This document shows, one piece after another, positions 35,445 through 43,738 of a stretch of DNA of 64,000 nt (positions within the stretch are counted from its first letter, which is position 1; each line of letters opens with the position of its first letter). Under the pieces are notes generated by a model. That model ran no database searches. It was not told the origin of the DNA and worked only from the letters and a program-made list of their open reading frames with translations. The stretch lies in contig CAYWSJ010000002.1 of assembly GCA_964461045.1 (NCBI GenBank), positions 1-64,000 of the forward strand, in the 5' to 3' direction. Origin of the DNA: JAGXLC01 sp964461045. Lineage in GTDB: Bacteria > Bacteroidota > Bacteroidia > Bacteroidales > UBA12077. The position numbers and the translations under genes were made by a program.

Positions 35445-36149
35445 ATGCGAATAGCAGTTGGAGATATTCATGGTTGTTATAAAACATTAAAGGTTTTATT
35501 AGAAAAACATTTGAAAATTCAGCCTTGTGACTATATTTATATTGTTGGAGACCTGATAGACAGAGGTCCTTATAGTAAACAAGTGGTGGATTATATCCTT
35601 GAAAAAAAAGAACAGGGTTTTCAGGTTGAAGTTGTTAGAGGCAATCATGAAGAACTGATTATTAATACCTTTCTTGATCAGACTGAGAATAATTATCTTC
35701 TATGGATGATGAATGGCGCAGAAGCCACTCTGCAAAGCTACAATATAGAATCTTATAAATATGAAGGAGTGGTGGCAGTAAATCATATTCCTGAAAAACA
35801 TATTTCCTTTTTTAGGTCGCTGCCTTACTACATAGAGCTTGATAATTCATTTATTGTGCATGCAGGAATAGATTTTCAGGTGGAAGAACCCTTTAAAAAT
35901 TACTCTGAAATGATCTGGTCAAGGGAGTTATCATATTCAGAGAAAGAAACACGGGGAAAAATGATTGTTCACGGGCATACCCCTATACCTGTTGCTATAG
36001 CTAAAGAATATTTTCAGAAGACTGGAAAAATAGAGGTAAATATTGATACGGGTTGTGTTTACAAAGATCGTCATCCTGGAATGGGATATCTTACAGCCTT
36101 CGATTTGGATACTTTTCAGTTTTATACTATCGAAAACAAGGATTTTTAA
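35445..36149 (+). CDS. Metallophosphoesterase (Ser/Thr phosphatase or Ap4A hydrolase type)
   Basis: The 234-residue protein has the binuclear-metal motifs of the calcineurin-like superfamily: GDIHGCYK, GDLIDRGPYSKQVV and RGNHEELI, plus VHAGIDF and VHGHTPI with two further His ligands. Relatives include lambda-type serine/threonine phosphatases (PrpA/PrpE) and ApaH-type dinucleotide hydrolases; sequence alone does not separate these. It is 72 bp upstream of ppk1, which has its own candidate promoter between them. A role in nucleotide or polyphosphate turnover would fit but is inference. Confidence 0.88.
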   Translation: MRIAVGDIHGCYKTLKVLLEKHLKIQPCDYIYIVGDLIDRGPYSKQVVDYILEKKEQGFQVEVVRGNHEELIINTFLDQTENNYLLWMMNGAEATLQSYNIESYKYEGVVAVNHIPEKHISFFRSLPYYIELDNSFIVHAGIDFQVEEPFKNYSEMIWSRELSYSEKETRGKMIVHGHTPIPVAIAKEYFQKTGKIEVNIDTGCVYKDRHPGMGYLTAFDLDTFQFYTIENKDF

Positions 36150-36160
36150 TACTGATTTAA

Positions 36161-36190
36161 CTTGCTAGTATGAGGAAATCCTTATATTTG
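36161..36190 (+). promoter_or_regulatory. Candidate promoter for ppk1
   Basis: The -7 element TATATTTG (36183-36190) is perfect. CTTG at 36161-36164, with an 18-base spacer, is a partial -33 match. The ppk1 ATG is 31 bases downstream. Confidence 0.42.
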
Positions 36191-36221
36191 ATGAAGTTAT
36201 ATTTAGAAAAAGCCCAAAGAA

Positions 36222-38306
36222 ATGCCATATAGAAAAAGAGAAAACAGGTTTATTAACAGGGAGATAAGCTGGTTATCATTTAATGACCGGGTTTTACAGG
36301 AGGCTGCAGATCCAACGAATCCTCTTGTTCAACGAATGAGGTTTTTGGGAATTTTTTCTAATAACCAGGATGAATTTTTTCGGGTAAGGGTTGCAACTGT
36401 TCGGAGAATTGCGGCATTTAAAGGCAAGAAAAAACTGATAGGCAACAAAACTCCCTTTGAATTAATCCAGGAAATTCAGAATATTGTTGTAAAACAGCAA
36501 TCAAAATTTGAAAGAATTTACAGTGAATTAATTGAAGAACTGGAAAAATATAATATTCACGTCATTAATGAAACACAATTAAATGAAGAACAGGGAAAAT
36601 TTGTTGTTGATTTTTATAATGAGAATATTCGTCCCGTTCTTATTCCCATCATGTTGCAACATACCAAGGAGTTTCCCTATTTGCGTGATGAACCAATATA
36701 TTTTGCGGTGAAGCTAATTAAAAAAGGAGCACCAAGCCAGACAAAATATGCCCTGCTTGATCTTGCTACTGAAATTCTGCCGAGGTTTGTAGTACTACCA
36801 AGAATTGGAAATAAAAAGTATATAATTATCCTTGATGATATTGTGCGTTATTGTCTGGAAGATATTTTTTCATTTTTTGAATACGATTCCATAGAAGCCT
36901 ATACTATTAAAATTACACGTGATGCTGAACTCGATATTGATGACGATATCTCTAAGAGCTTCATGGAAAAAATGTCGCTGAGCCTTGAGAAAAGGAAAAA
37001 AGGACAACCAGTAAGATTTGTTTACGACGAATCGATGCCGGAAGATCTCCTCGATTATTTTAAAAACAGGATGAAATTTGGAAAAGAAGATAATATTATT
37101 GCGGGCGGAAGATATCATAATTTTAAAGATTTTATTCATTTTCCTAATATTGGACCAGCACACCTTGAGAACAAGGCGAGGAAACCTGTTCCACCTATGC
37201 ATTTTAAAGCACAACAAAGTATTCTGAAAGAAATAAAGAAAAGAGATCATATATTACATTATCCCTACCAATCTTTCAGGTATTTTGTTGATATGCTCAG
37301 AGAAGCAGCTATTGATCCTAAAGTGACTACTATTCAGATAACCCTTTACCGGGTTGCTAAAAAATCAATGGTTATGAATACTTTAATTAATGCAGCCCGA
37401 AATGGAAAGAATGTAGTCGTCCTTATTGAATTACAGGCGCGTTTTGATGAAAAAGCCAACATTAACTGGTCGAACCGGCTGCAGGAATTAGGAATTAAAG
37501 TGATTCATGGTATTCCGGGGTTAAAGGTTCATTCCAAGTTAGCGCTCATAACCAGGAAAGTCAACAGGAAACTGGAACATTACGCTTATATCGGAACTGG
37601 AAATTTTCAGGAGAACACTGCAAAAATATATAGTGATGAAGGATTATTTACTTCTAATAAAAATATTACCTCTGATGTAGTAAAAGTTTTTGAGTTTTTT
37701 GATAAAAACTATAAACAGCACGTTTTTAAGCATATAATACTTTCGCCCTTTACTACACGAAAGCATTTTATATATCATATTGACAAAGAAATAGCGAATG
37801 TAAGAAAAGGCAACAAAGGGTATATGGTTATTAAAATTAATAGCCTGGTAGATGAACAGATGATGGATAAACTCTATGAAGCCAGCCAGGCAGGAGTAGA
37901 AATCAAACTGATTGTGAGGGGTATATGTTCTATAAAACCTGGAATTCCAGGGCTTAGTGAGAATATTGAAGCTATTAGTATAGTCGATAAATTTCTGGAA
38001 CATTCAAGAATATTTTATTTTTATGATGGAGGAAAAGAATCCATGTATATTTCATCTGCTGATTGGATGGTTAGAAATCTGGACCGGCGGATTGAATTAA
38101 CATGTCCGGTATATGACCAGGAAATAAAGAAAGAATTGAAACAAATGCTGAAAATTCAGTTAAGAGATAATGTGAAAGCCAGAATACTGGATGAGGTTCA
38201 GGATAATAAGTATATCAGAAATGGCAAAAAGAGGGTAAGAGCACAAGATGCGTATTATAATTATTTAAAACGACGACAAAATCAAAAATCAAAAACCAAT
38301 AAATAA
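36222..38306 (+). CDS. ppk1: Polyphosphate kinase 1
   Basis: PPK1 reversibly transfers the gamma-phosphate of ATP to polyphosphate. The 694-residue protein has the N-terminal domain (FINREISWLSFNDRVLQEA), the head domain with FFRVRVATVRR, and the two PLD-like catalytic domains. These contain GIPGLKVHSKLALITRK, whose His is the expected phospho-acceptor, and YIGTGNFQENTAKIYSDEGLFTSN. DWMVRNLDRRIELTCPV is near the C-terminus. The asparaginase gene follows after 2 bases, so the two are cotranscribed and possibly translationally coupled. Confidence 0.97.
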   Translation: MPYRKRENRFINREISWLSFNDRVLQEAADPTNPLVQRMRFLGIFSNNQDEFFRVRVATVRRIAAFKGKKKLIGNKTPFELIQEIQNIVVKQQSKFERIYSELIEELEKYNIHVINETQLNEEQGKFVVDFYNENIRPVLIPIMLQHTKEFPYLRDEPIYFAVKLIKKGAPSQTKYALLDLATEILPRFVVLPRIGNKKYIIILDDIVRYCLEDIFSFFEYDSIEAYTIKITRDAELDIDDDISKSFMEKMSLSLEKRKKGQPVRFVYDESMPEDLLDYFKNRMKFGKEDNIIAGGRYHNFKDFIHFPNIGPAHLENKARKPVPPMHFKAQQSILKEIKKRDHILHYPYQSFRYFVDMLREAAIDPKVTTIQITLYRVAKKSMVMNTLINAARNGKNVVVLIELQARFDEKANINWSNRLQELGIKVIHGIPGLKVHSKLALITRKVNRKLEHYAYIGTGNFQENTAKIYSDEGLFTSNKNITSDVVKVFEFFDKNYKQHVFKHIILSPFTTRKHFIYHIDKEIANVRKGNKGYMVIKINSLVDEQMMDKLYEASQAGVEIKLIVRGICSIKPGIPGLSENIEAISIVDKFLEHSRIFYFYDGGKESMYISSADWMVRNLDRRIELTCPVYDQEIKKELKQMLKIQLRDNVKARILDEVQDNKYIRNGKKRVRAQDAYYNYLKRRQNQKSKTNK

Positions 38307-38308
38307 TT

Positions 38309-39316
38309 ATGGCAGAACCTTTGATACATGTAACAAGGGGAAAAGTAATAGAATGCATACATAGGGGAGATGTAGTTGTTGTTAATAACCGGGGCGATGT
38401 GTTGTATTATTCCGGCGATCCATTTAAATACACATATATGAGGTCTGCAGCAAAACCAATTCAGGCCCTGAATGTTATTTTATCCGGAGCAGCAAAACAA
38501 TTTGAGTTATCTTCACGTGAACTGGCGATTATCTGTTCATCTCATTATGCTGAGGAGATGCATCTTAAAACAGTACAAAATATACTTGAAAAAGTGGGAC
38601 TTTCTTCAGACTCCCTGTTGGCTGGGGCTTCTGTTTCTATAAACAAAGAAATTGCCCTGAAAAATGCCCGCGAAAAAAAGGATCCCAGTTCGCTTCAAAA
38701 TGATTGTTCGGGAAAACATGCGGGAATGCTTGCAACCTGTAAATATAAAGGATATCCAATAGATAGCTACTTGTCTGATAACCATCCGGTTCAGCAGGAG
38801 ATATTATCAATATTAAGCGATATTTGTAATTATCCTTCTGAAAAGATCCTGACTGGAATTGATGGTTGTTCTGTACCTGTTCATGCACTACCTCTTTTTA
38901 ATATGGCTCTTGGCTATGCCCGACTTACCAATCCGGAAAACCTGGAGAATCGTTATAAAACAGCAATATCTCAGGTGGTTGAAGCAATGATTGCTAATCC
39001 ATTTATGATTGCGGGAACCAACGGTTTTTGCACAGACCTGATTGCCAATACCAATGGAAAATTAATTGGGAAAATCGGCGCTGAGGGTATTTATTGTGTG
39101 GGAATAAAAGAAAAAAACATAGGAATTGCTGTCAAAATAGAAGACGGAAATATGAATATGTTGCCTCCGGTTGTGACGCATGTATTAAAAACCCTCCGGG
39201 TTTTATCCGCAGATGAGCTTAACAATCTGGAGAAATATATTATCATGGATAATTTAAATGATTCTGGAAATAAGGTTGGTGAAATTAAACCAGCCTTTAA
39301 ATTAAATATATTGTAA
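38309..39316 (+). CDS. L-asparaginase, type PF06089 (Rhizobium etli AII-like)
   Basis: The 335-residue protein matches the asparaginase_II family that is unrelated to E. coli AnsA/AnsB. It shows RGKVIECIHRGDVVVVNNRGD, the catalytic-region YMRSAAKPIQALNVILSGA, AIICSSHYAEEMHLKTVQ, QNDCSGKHAGMLATCKYKGYP with the metal-binding/active-site residues, and GIDGCSVPVHALPL. It hydrolyses asparagine to aspartate and ammonia in the cytoplasm; no signal peptide is present. It follows ppk1 by 2 bp and precedes the DUF2007 gene by 14 bp. Why it is coupled to polyphosphate kinase is unknown. Confidence 0.92.
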   Translation: MAEPLIHVTRGKVIECIHRGDVVVVNNRGDVLYYSGDPFKYTYMRSAAKPIQALNVILSGAAKQFELSSRELAIICSSHYAEEMHLKTVQNILEKVGLSSDSLLAGASVSINKEIALKNAREKKDPSSLQNDCSGKHAGMLATCKYKGYPIDSYLSDNHPVQQEILSILSDICNYPSEKILTGIDGCSVPVHALPLFNMALGYARLTNPENLENRYKTAISQVVEAMIANPFMIAGTNGFCTDLIANTNGKLIGKIGAEGIYCVGIKEKNIGIAVKIEDGNMNMLPPVVTHVLKTLRVLSADELNNLEKYIIMDNLNDSGNKVGEIKPAFKLNIL

Positions 39317-39330
39317 GAAATCATACATTT

Positions 39331-39582
39331 ATGAAAAAAGAAGAACAACTGACTCATTTATATACGGGTTCTAAAATTAATACCCTTTTTATTAAAGATT
39401 ACCTGGCAGATAATGAAATATCATCATATATCAGGGATGATTATAATTCAGGCATTACCGCCGGCTTTGGCTCTGTCTTCCCTCAGAATGGAGTACGTCT
39501 TTTTGTCCAGAAAAAAGATTATATGAGAGCCAGGATTCTTCTTGAACAATACCTTAATTCTGAAGATAAAAAAACATTGTGA
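39331..39582 (+). CDS. DUF2007 family small protein
   Basis: The 83-residue protein resembles DUF2007, a small domain sometimes named a putative prokaryotic signal-transducing protein: LTHLYTGSKINTLFIKDYLADNEI..., then VFPQNGVRLFVQKKDYMRARILLEQYL. In this family the segment often precedes a membrane or zinc-ribbon domain; here it stands alone. It is 14 bp after the asparaginase gene and is probably the last gene of the ppk1 operon. Function unknown. Confidence 0.8.
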   Translation: MKKEEQLTHLYTGSKINTLFIKDYLADNEISSYIRDDYNSGITAGFGSVFPQNGVRLFVQKKDYMRARILLEQYLNSEDKKTL

Positions 39583-39698
39583 GTTTTTTTACATTTTTAT
39601 TTCCTATGTTTTGTTTAGTTTTTCTTTAATATCCTGTATGTTAAACATATATACAGATTGGCCCGGTTGTTGATTCTTTCTTGCCAAAAAGGCTAGAT

Positions 39699-40058
39699 AT
39701 GAAGATACTTATTGTTGACGACTCCACTATTAATAACATTTTGCTGGAAAATATTCTTTCTGAAAAAGGCTATGAGATCTACTCCACATTAAACGGGAAT
39801 ACAGCACTTGAAAAAATTGAAGATATTCAGCCAGATCTTGTATTGCTTGATATAATGATGCCCGAGGTGAATGGATTTGATGTGTTGAGAAAGATGAGGA
39901 CAAACAATATTGACATTCCTGTTATTATTATTTCAGCTTATGATAGCGACAAATTTAAAAAACTGTCGCGTTCCCTGGGAGCTTCTGCTTATATTTTAAA
40001 ACCTATAAATGGTGAAGTATTAGTTAAGAATATTGAAAAGGTGACTGTAATGAAATAA
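39699..40058 (+). CDS. Single-domain response regulator (CheY-like)
   Basis: The protein is a lone receiver domain. I start it at the ATG at 39699 (119 residues), because translation then begins directly with MKILIVDDSTINN. An in-frame TTG at 39681 would only add six unconserved residues. Acidic residues DD are at 7-8, the phospho-acceptor Asp is in LVLLDIMMPEVNG, and the conserved Thr/Ser (IIISAYD) and Lys (ILKPINGE) follow. There is no output domain, so it would signal by protein contact or act as a phosphate relay. No kinase is adjacent; four orphan histidine kinases lie 10 kb away. It is 5 bp upstream of a probable beta-barrel gene. Confidence 0.9.
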   Translation: MKILIVDDSTINNILLENILSEKGYEIYSTLNGNTALEKIEDIQPDLVLLDIMMPEVNGFDVLRKMRTNNIDIPVIIISAYDSDKFKKLSRSLGASAYILKPINGEVLVKNIEKVTVMK

Positions 40059-40063
40059 AAGTA

Positions 40064-40696
40064 ATGATGGATTTTAAAATTAACATATTACCAATTATAC
40101 TTGTAAGTTTTCTTACATTGATATTGGCAAAGTCTCCACGGGCGCAGGAGTCAGATCCTTCTGTAAGATATGTTACAAGTGTACATGGTTCATATAATGG
40201 CATACAGGAGCAAGAGTTACTTTTTTGTGGAAGTATAATTATTGATAAACGGTCTTTTGTTTTGGGTGTTTTGCTGAATAAAGAAGATAAGATCTCAGGT
40301 TTTTCTTTTATGCATCAGTATTATCTTAACCAACGAATTGATGGAGTTGACTTTACGCTGAAACTATATGATGTCAGACCTTATTTAATGTATAATTTTG
40401 TCTATAGCAATGAAACAAGTAATTCCTATAAAACCCGGGAAGAGAATTTCCGGGAATATAACATTGATTTGAGTGAGTTTGAAGAACCCGGACGGGTAAC
40501 AACTATGGAACATTACCTGGGACTGGGAGTGGAGATTGATATTTTTAAACATTTATTCCTTGATGTTTTTGCCGGTGGTGGAGTGTATATTGGTTTAAAC
40601 AACGATAATAATGAATTAATGACTGCCGAGGCGATGAAAAAAGAACATGGATTTACATGGATTCTAAAAACTGGTTTAGCTTATAATTTTGAATAG
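40064..40696 (+). CDS. Hypothetical secreted protein, probably a small outer-membrane beta-barrel
   Basis: The 210-residue protein has a signal peptide (about 1-27, ending AKSPRAQ). The mature part is rich in alternating aromatic and glycine-containing strands: FVLGVLLNKEDKISGFSF, YDVRPYLMYNFVYS, HYLGLGVEIDIFKHLFLDVFAGGGVYIG and a final GLAYNFE. A C-terminal aromatic residue and this strand pattern suggest an outer-membrane barrel. Either of two adjacent ATG codons (40064, 40067) could start it. It follows the receiver gene by 5 bp, so the two are probably one transcript. I do not recognise a family. Confidence 0.65.
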   Translation: MMDFKINILPIILVSFLTLILAKSPRAQESDPSVRYVTSVHGSYNGIQEQELLFCGSIIIDKRSFVLGVLLNKEDKISGFSFMHQYYLNQRIDGVDFTLKLYDVRPYLMYNFVYSNETSNSYKTREENFREYNIDLSEFEEPGRVTTMEHYLGLGVEIDIFKHLFLDVFAGGGVYIGLNNDNNELMTAEAMKKEHGFTWILKTGLAYNFE

Positions 40697-40889
40697 TGTC
40701 TCTTTTTTTGGGTAAGTTTTGTTTCAGAGTTATANNNNNNNNNNNNNNNNNNNNNNNNNNNNNNNNNNNNNNNNNNNNNNNNNNNNNNNNNNNNNNNNNN
40801 NNNNNNNNNNNNNNNNNNNNNNNNNNNNNNNNNNCTTATAATTTTGAATAGTGTCTCTTTTTTTGGGTAAGTTTTGTTTCAGAGTTATA
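40680..40889. repeat. 55-bp perfect direct repeat flanking an N gap (assembly artefact)
   Basis: The 55 bases at 40680-40734 recur without change at 40835-40889. The first copy ends exactly at the gap and the second begins exactly after it. This is what two contigs with a 55-base overlap look like when a scaffolder inserts 100 Ns instead of merging them. The true genome probably has one copy and no gap. Confidence 0.9.
40735..40834. other. Assembly gap (100 N), probably spurious
   Basis: Exactly 100 Ns between two copies of the same 55-base sequence. The gap probably has negative true length. No coding sequence is interrupted: the upstream gene stops at 40696. Confidence 0.97.
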
Positions 40890-40897
40890 TTAAACCA

Positions 40898-40940
40898 GTA
40901 CAGGCTCAAACTTAATAGGTTTGAGCCTGTACAATTTTTT
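40898..40940 (+). terminator. Terminator downstream of the beta-barrel gene
   Basis: A 14-bp perfect stem (GTACAGGCTCAAAC / GTTTGAGCCTGTAC) with a 7-base loop, followed by a T-run on the plus strand. It may also act weakly on the convergent acyl-CoA ligase transcript. Confidence 0.88.
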
Positions 40941-40962
40941 TAGATATAATTGTAGGATAAAT

Positions 40963-42864
40963 TTAAAATTTACTTATAATGTTCATGTTCTGATGGTTGT
41001 GTATTTCTTTCCCTTCAGGGGAATACAAAAAATTAATACGGTTTTCATAATGTTTTTCAATTCTTCGCCGCACGATTTTCATTGTACTGTTTAACATTTT
41101 ATTTTCTTCGGTAAATCCTTCACCTAGGACTGCAATAGCAGCCGGCAGCCAGCGATCCGGGAAAGTATCTTCAAATTCCCCACCTTTTTTAAATTTATTA
41201 ATTTCATCCTGGATCAAATTAAGCGCCTCTTTTTGTCCTTCTTTCTGGTCGGGTGAAAGCCCTTTGTCTTCGAGGTGTTTCTTAATAAGTTCCTTATTTG
41301 GGTATAAAAGCCCTATCGTGTAAGGATCCTGGTTGTTATGCAGCATACACTGTTCAATATAATCTGAATGTTCTATCAGCGCTTCTTCAATGGCCTCCGG
41401 ACTAAACTTTTCTCCATCATTGCTGATAAGCAGACTTTTGTATCTTCCCAGCACATAAAGGAAATTATCTTTATCCAGATAACCCAGGTCACCTGTATAG
41501 AACCAGCCGTCCTTTATGCTTTCATTGGTGGCTTTTTCGTTTTTCCAATAACCAACCATAACATTTTCACCTTTTACAACAATTTCTCCTTTCTCTCCTA
41601 TAGAGACCTCTTTACCGTTTTCATCACATATTTTAACTTCGATATTTTCTACAAGAAATCCTGATGAACCCAGTTTGTGTCTTTGAGGGGCATTTGATGA
41701 AATGATGGGCGAAGTTTCTGATAGGCCATACCCCTGAAACATAGGTATTCCCAGGGCATAGAAGAATCTTTGCAGTTCAATGTCAAGCAAAGCTCCGCCA
41801 CCAATGAAAAAGTCCAGTTCTCCACCAAAGCCTTCTCTTACTTTACTGAACAGAATTTTATCATAGAGGTTTATAATCGGTTTTTTTAGAAATTGGAGGC
41901 CTTTTCCTTTATTGTAACCCTCTTTGTTATAAGCATAGGCCGCTTTCATAGCTCTTTTGAAAAGTTTTTCTGCTTTGGGGCCTTTTTCCTTTATCTTCTT
42001 TTCTATATTTTTTCTGAAATTTTTAGCCAGCGATGGAACGCTTAAAAGTAAATTGGGTTTTAGTTCTTTAATGTTTTGTGGAATGTTTTTTAGGGTTTCC
42101 ATTTGGTTTTTTCCCACCTCAATTGTTCCAATACTTGCGCCACTTGCCATAAAACTGTAAATTCCTGCCGTATGAGCGAAAGAGTGGTCAAGAGGCAGAA
42201 TCAAAAGAGTCTTGTAATATTCAGGAATATTCATCAGAGTGAGAGCCTGTTCTACATTAGCTGTATAATTTCTGTGAGATAAAATAATTCCTTTTGGGTC
42301 GGCTGTTGTACCAGAGGTGTAACTTATATTTGCATAATCTTCTGGTTGAACAGAATTATAGGTATTCACAAATTCCTCTGTGCTTGTTTTCAGATGGTTA
42401 TGGCCAAGTCGATAGGTTTCTTCTTTTGATATTTCATTTTTTCCGTAAGAATCTTTTGGGTCCAGATAAATGATCTTTTCCAGGTCGGGTAGATCGTTTA
42501 TTATTTTTTCCAGTTTCCAGGACTGGTTGCCTGATACTATCATATATTTACTTTCGGAATGCGCTAATCTGAATCTTAATTCCGAGGAAGCATCGAGTTT
42601 AACTGACAAAGGAACATTGATTGCGCCAGTATAAAGAATTCCTAACTCACTGATAACCCAATCGTCTCTTCCTTCGGACAGTAAAGCAATCCTGTCTCCT
42701 TTTTTTACTCCTAAAGCCATTAAACCTGCTGCAAATTCATGCACTAGTTTTCGGGTTTCTTCATAAGTTTTGCTTTGATACTTGCCCTCTTTTTTCTCCC
42801 ATAAGAACGGATTACCAGAATACTGGTCAGCTTTTTCTTCAAATAATTCAATTATTGTTTGCAT
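40963..42864 (-). CDS. AMP-binding long-chain acyl-CoA ligase
   Basis: This enzyme activates a fatty acid with ATP and CoA. I choose the ATG at 42864 (633 residues, starting MQTIIELFEEKADQ). A longer frame to 42912 would include the probable -7 promoter element and adds 16 residues not typical of the family. Motifs are the ATP-binding YTSGTTADPKGIILSHRN, the block GYGLSETSPIIS, GWFYTGDLGYLDKDNFLYVLGR, and the C-terminal region before the catalytic Lys. The closest relatives are FadD-like and FAA1-like Bacteroidota proteins. Acyl-chain preference cannot be read from sequence. It is monocistronic. Confidence 0.9.
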   Translation of the reverse strand: MQTIIELFEEKADQYSGNPFLWEKKEGKYQSKTYEETRKLVHEFAAGLMALGVKKGDRIALLSEGRDDWVISELGILYTGAINVPLSVKLDASSELRFRLAHSESKYMIVSGNQSWKLEKIINDLPDLEKIIYLDPKDSYGKNEISKEETYRLGHNHLKTSTEEFVNTYNSVQPEDYANISYTSGTTADPKGIILSHRNYTANVEQALTLMNIPEYYKTLLILPLDHSFAHTAGIYSFMASGASIGTIEVGKNQMETLKNIPQNIKELKPNLLLSVPSLAKNFRKNIEKKIKEKGPKAEKLFKRAMKAAYAYNKEGYNKGKGLQFLKKPIINLYDKILFSKVREGFGGELDFFIGGGALLDIELQRFFYALGIPMFQGYGLSETSPIISSNAPQRHKLGSSGFLVENIEVKICDENGKEVSIGEKGEIVVKGENVMVGYWKNEKATNESIKDGWFYTGDLGYLDKDNFLYVLGRYKSLLISNDGEKFSPEAIEEALIEHSDYIEQCMLHNNQDPYTIGLLYPNKELIKKHLEDKGLSPDQKEGQKEALNLIQDEINKFKKGGEFEDTFPDRWLPAAIAVLGEGFTEENKMLNSTMKIVRRRIEKHYENRINFLYSPEGKEIHNHQNMNIISKF

Positions 42865-42891
42865 AGTAAAATTATGGTTTAAAGAACTACT

Positions 42892-42899
42892 CAAATTTA
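42892..42899 (-). promoter_or_regulatory. Candidate -7 element for the acyl-CoA ligase
   Basis: On the minus strand this reads TAAATTTG, a perfect TAnnTTTG, 27 bases upstream of the ATG at 42864. It supports that start over the in-frame codon at 42912. No good -33 TTTG was found. Confidence 0.4.
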
Positions 42900-43008
42900 A
42901 AAAAATATTCAAATAATGAACATTTAGAAATAAATTTGTTAAAAAATTGGTTTTTAGGCATTTGAGGTTTTAGCATATTTTATCTATTCATTCTGATTCC
43001 CTTTGTTA

Positions 43009-43039
43009 TTTGACAATGAGTTATTTTTATTTATATTTG
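43009..43039 (+). promoter_or_regulatory. Strong Bacteroidetes-type promoter for the SPOR lipoprotein gene
   Basis: TTTG (43009-43012), a 19-base spacer, and TATATTTG (43032-43039) match the known Bacteroides sigma-factor consensus exactly. The predicted transcript starts about 20 bases before the ATG at 43069. Confidence 0.65.
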
Positions 43040-43068
43040 TCTTGCCTAACTTATAAATTAAATAAAAA

Positions 43069-43539
43069 ATGAGACATTTTCTTTTAGCATCTTTTATACT
43101 GCTATTTGTAGGACTAACTTCCTGTGACTTTTTTAAGGATAAGAAATTATTTTCAAATGGAAAGGACACCCTATTGGTTTATCAGAAAAAGCAGGATAGC
43201 CTCCGTTTTGTCGATTCAATAAGGACTTTGAAAAAACAACTTAACCAGGTAAAGAAAAAACATCAAAAGATGCTTGATTCCGTTAAAAAATCAGAACAAA
43301 AAGCCAGTTCAGGGAATAAGTACCATGTTATTGTCGGAAGTTTTACAAACGAAGAATATTTACGTTCATACAACAGGTATGTAGAAGGAAAAGGTTTTAA
43401 AACCAATATTATAAAAAATCAATATGGTTTTAAGATGATTTCTGTACAAGCGACAAATTCATGGAAAGAAGCTGTAAACATTGTTAAGGATATGCGTTCA
43501 ACTTTTGAAGAGACATCATGGATCTATATTCAGAGTTGA
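43069..43539 (+). CDS. SPOR-domain lipoprotein
   Basis: The 156-residue protein has a signal and lipobox (LTSC, Cys at residue 19). A Lys/Gln-rich coiled-coil stretch (about 40-82) is followed by a C-terminal SPOR domain (about 85-156, YHVIVGSFTNEEYLRSYNRYVEGKGFKTNII...). SPOR domains bind denuded septal peptidoglycan, so the protein probably sits in the periplasm near the division site. Bacteroidota encode several such lipoproteins. It is transcribed alone from a strong promoter into a terminator. Confidence 0.9.
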   Translation: MRHFLLASFILLFVGLTSCDFFKDKKLFSNGKDTLLVYQKKQDSLRFVDSIRTLKKQLNQVKKKHQKMLDSVKKSEQKASSGNKYHVIVGSFTNEEYLRSYNRYVEGKGFKTNIIKNQYGFKMISVQATNSWKEAVNIVKDMRSTFEETSWIYIQS

Positions 43540-43565
43540 AATTAAGTTACCAATCATAAATACTT

Positions 43566-43608
43566 ACAGGAATACCATTATAGTTAAAAGGTATTCCTGT
43601 TTTTTTTA
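43566..43608 (+). terminator. Terminator downstream of the SPOR lipoprotein gene
   Basis: An 11-bp stem (ACAGGAATACC / GGTATTCCTGT) with a 13-base loop, followed by eight Ts on the plus strand. Confidence 0.82.
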
Positions 43609-43645
43609 TCATTTTTGACATATTTTTAATAGCATTCAATTTATG

Positions 43646-43676
43646 TTTGTTTCCGGCAAGAATTATTTTACTTTTG
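43646..43676 (+). promoter_or_regulatory. Strong Bacteroidetes-type promoter for the MFS gene, with a second upstream -7
   Basis: TTTG (43646-43649), a 19-base spacer and TACTTTTG (43669-43676) match the consensus exactly. The TTTG is itself the end of TATGTTTG (43642-43649), another perfect -7 element, so there may be two overlapping promoters. The long leader (about 55 bases) contains a 13-bp direct repeat (AAATAAATTAAAG, repeated with 20-base period, 43702-43734). Confidence 0.62.
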
Positions 43677-43738
43677 ACCTTTTCAAAATTGTATTGTAAC
43701 AAAATAAATTAAAGTATAACCAAATAAATTAAAGAGAT

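Noticed and set aside
40680..40889. A true 55-bp biological direct repeat (attachment site or target duplication)
   Set aside because: The match ends exactly at both edges of an N gap, and nothing between the copies is known; contig overlap explains it better.
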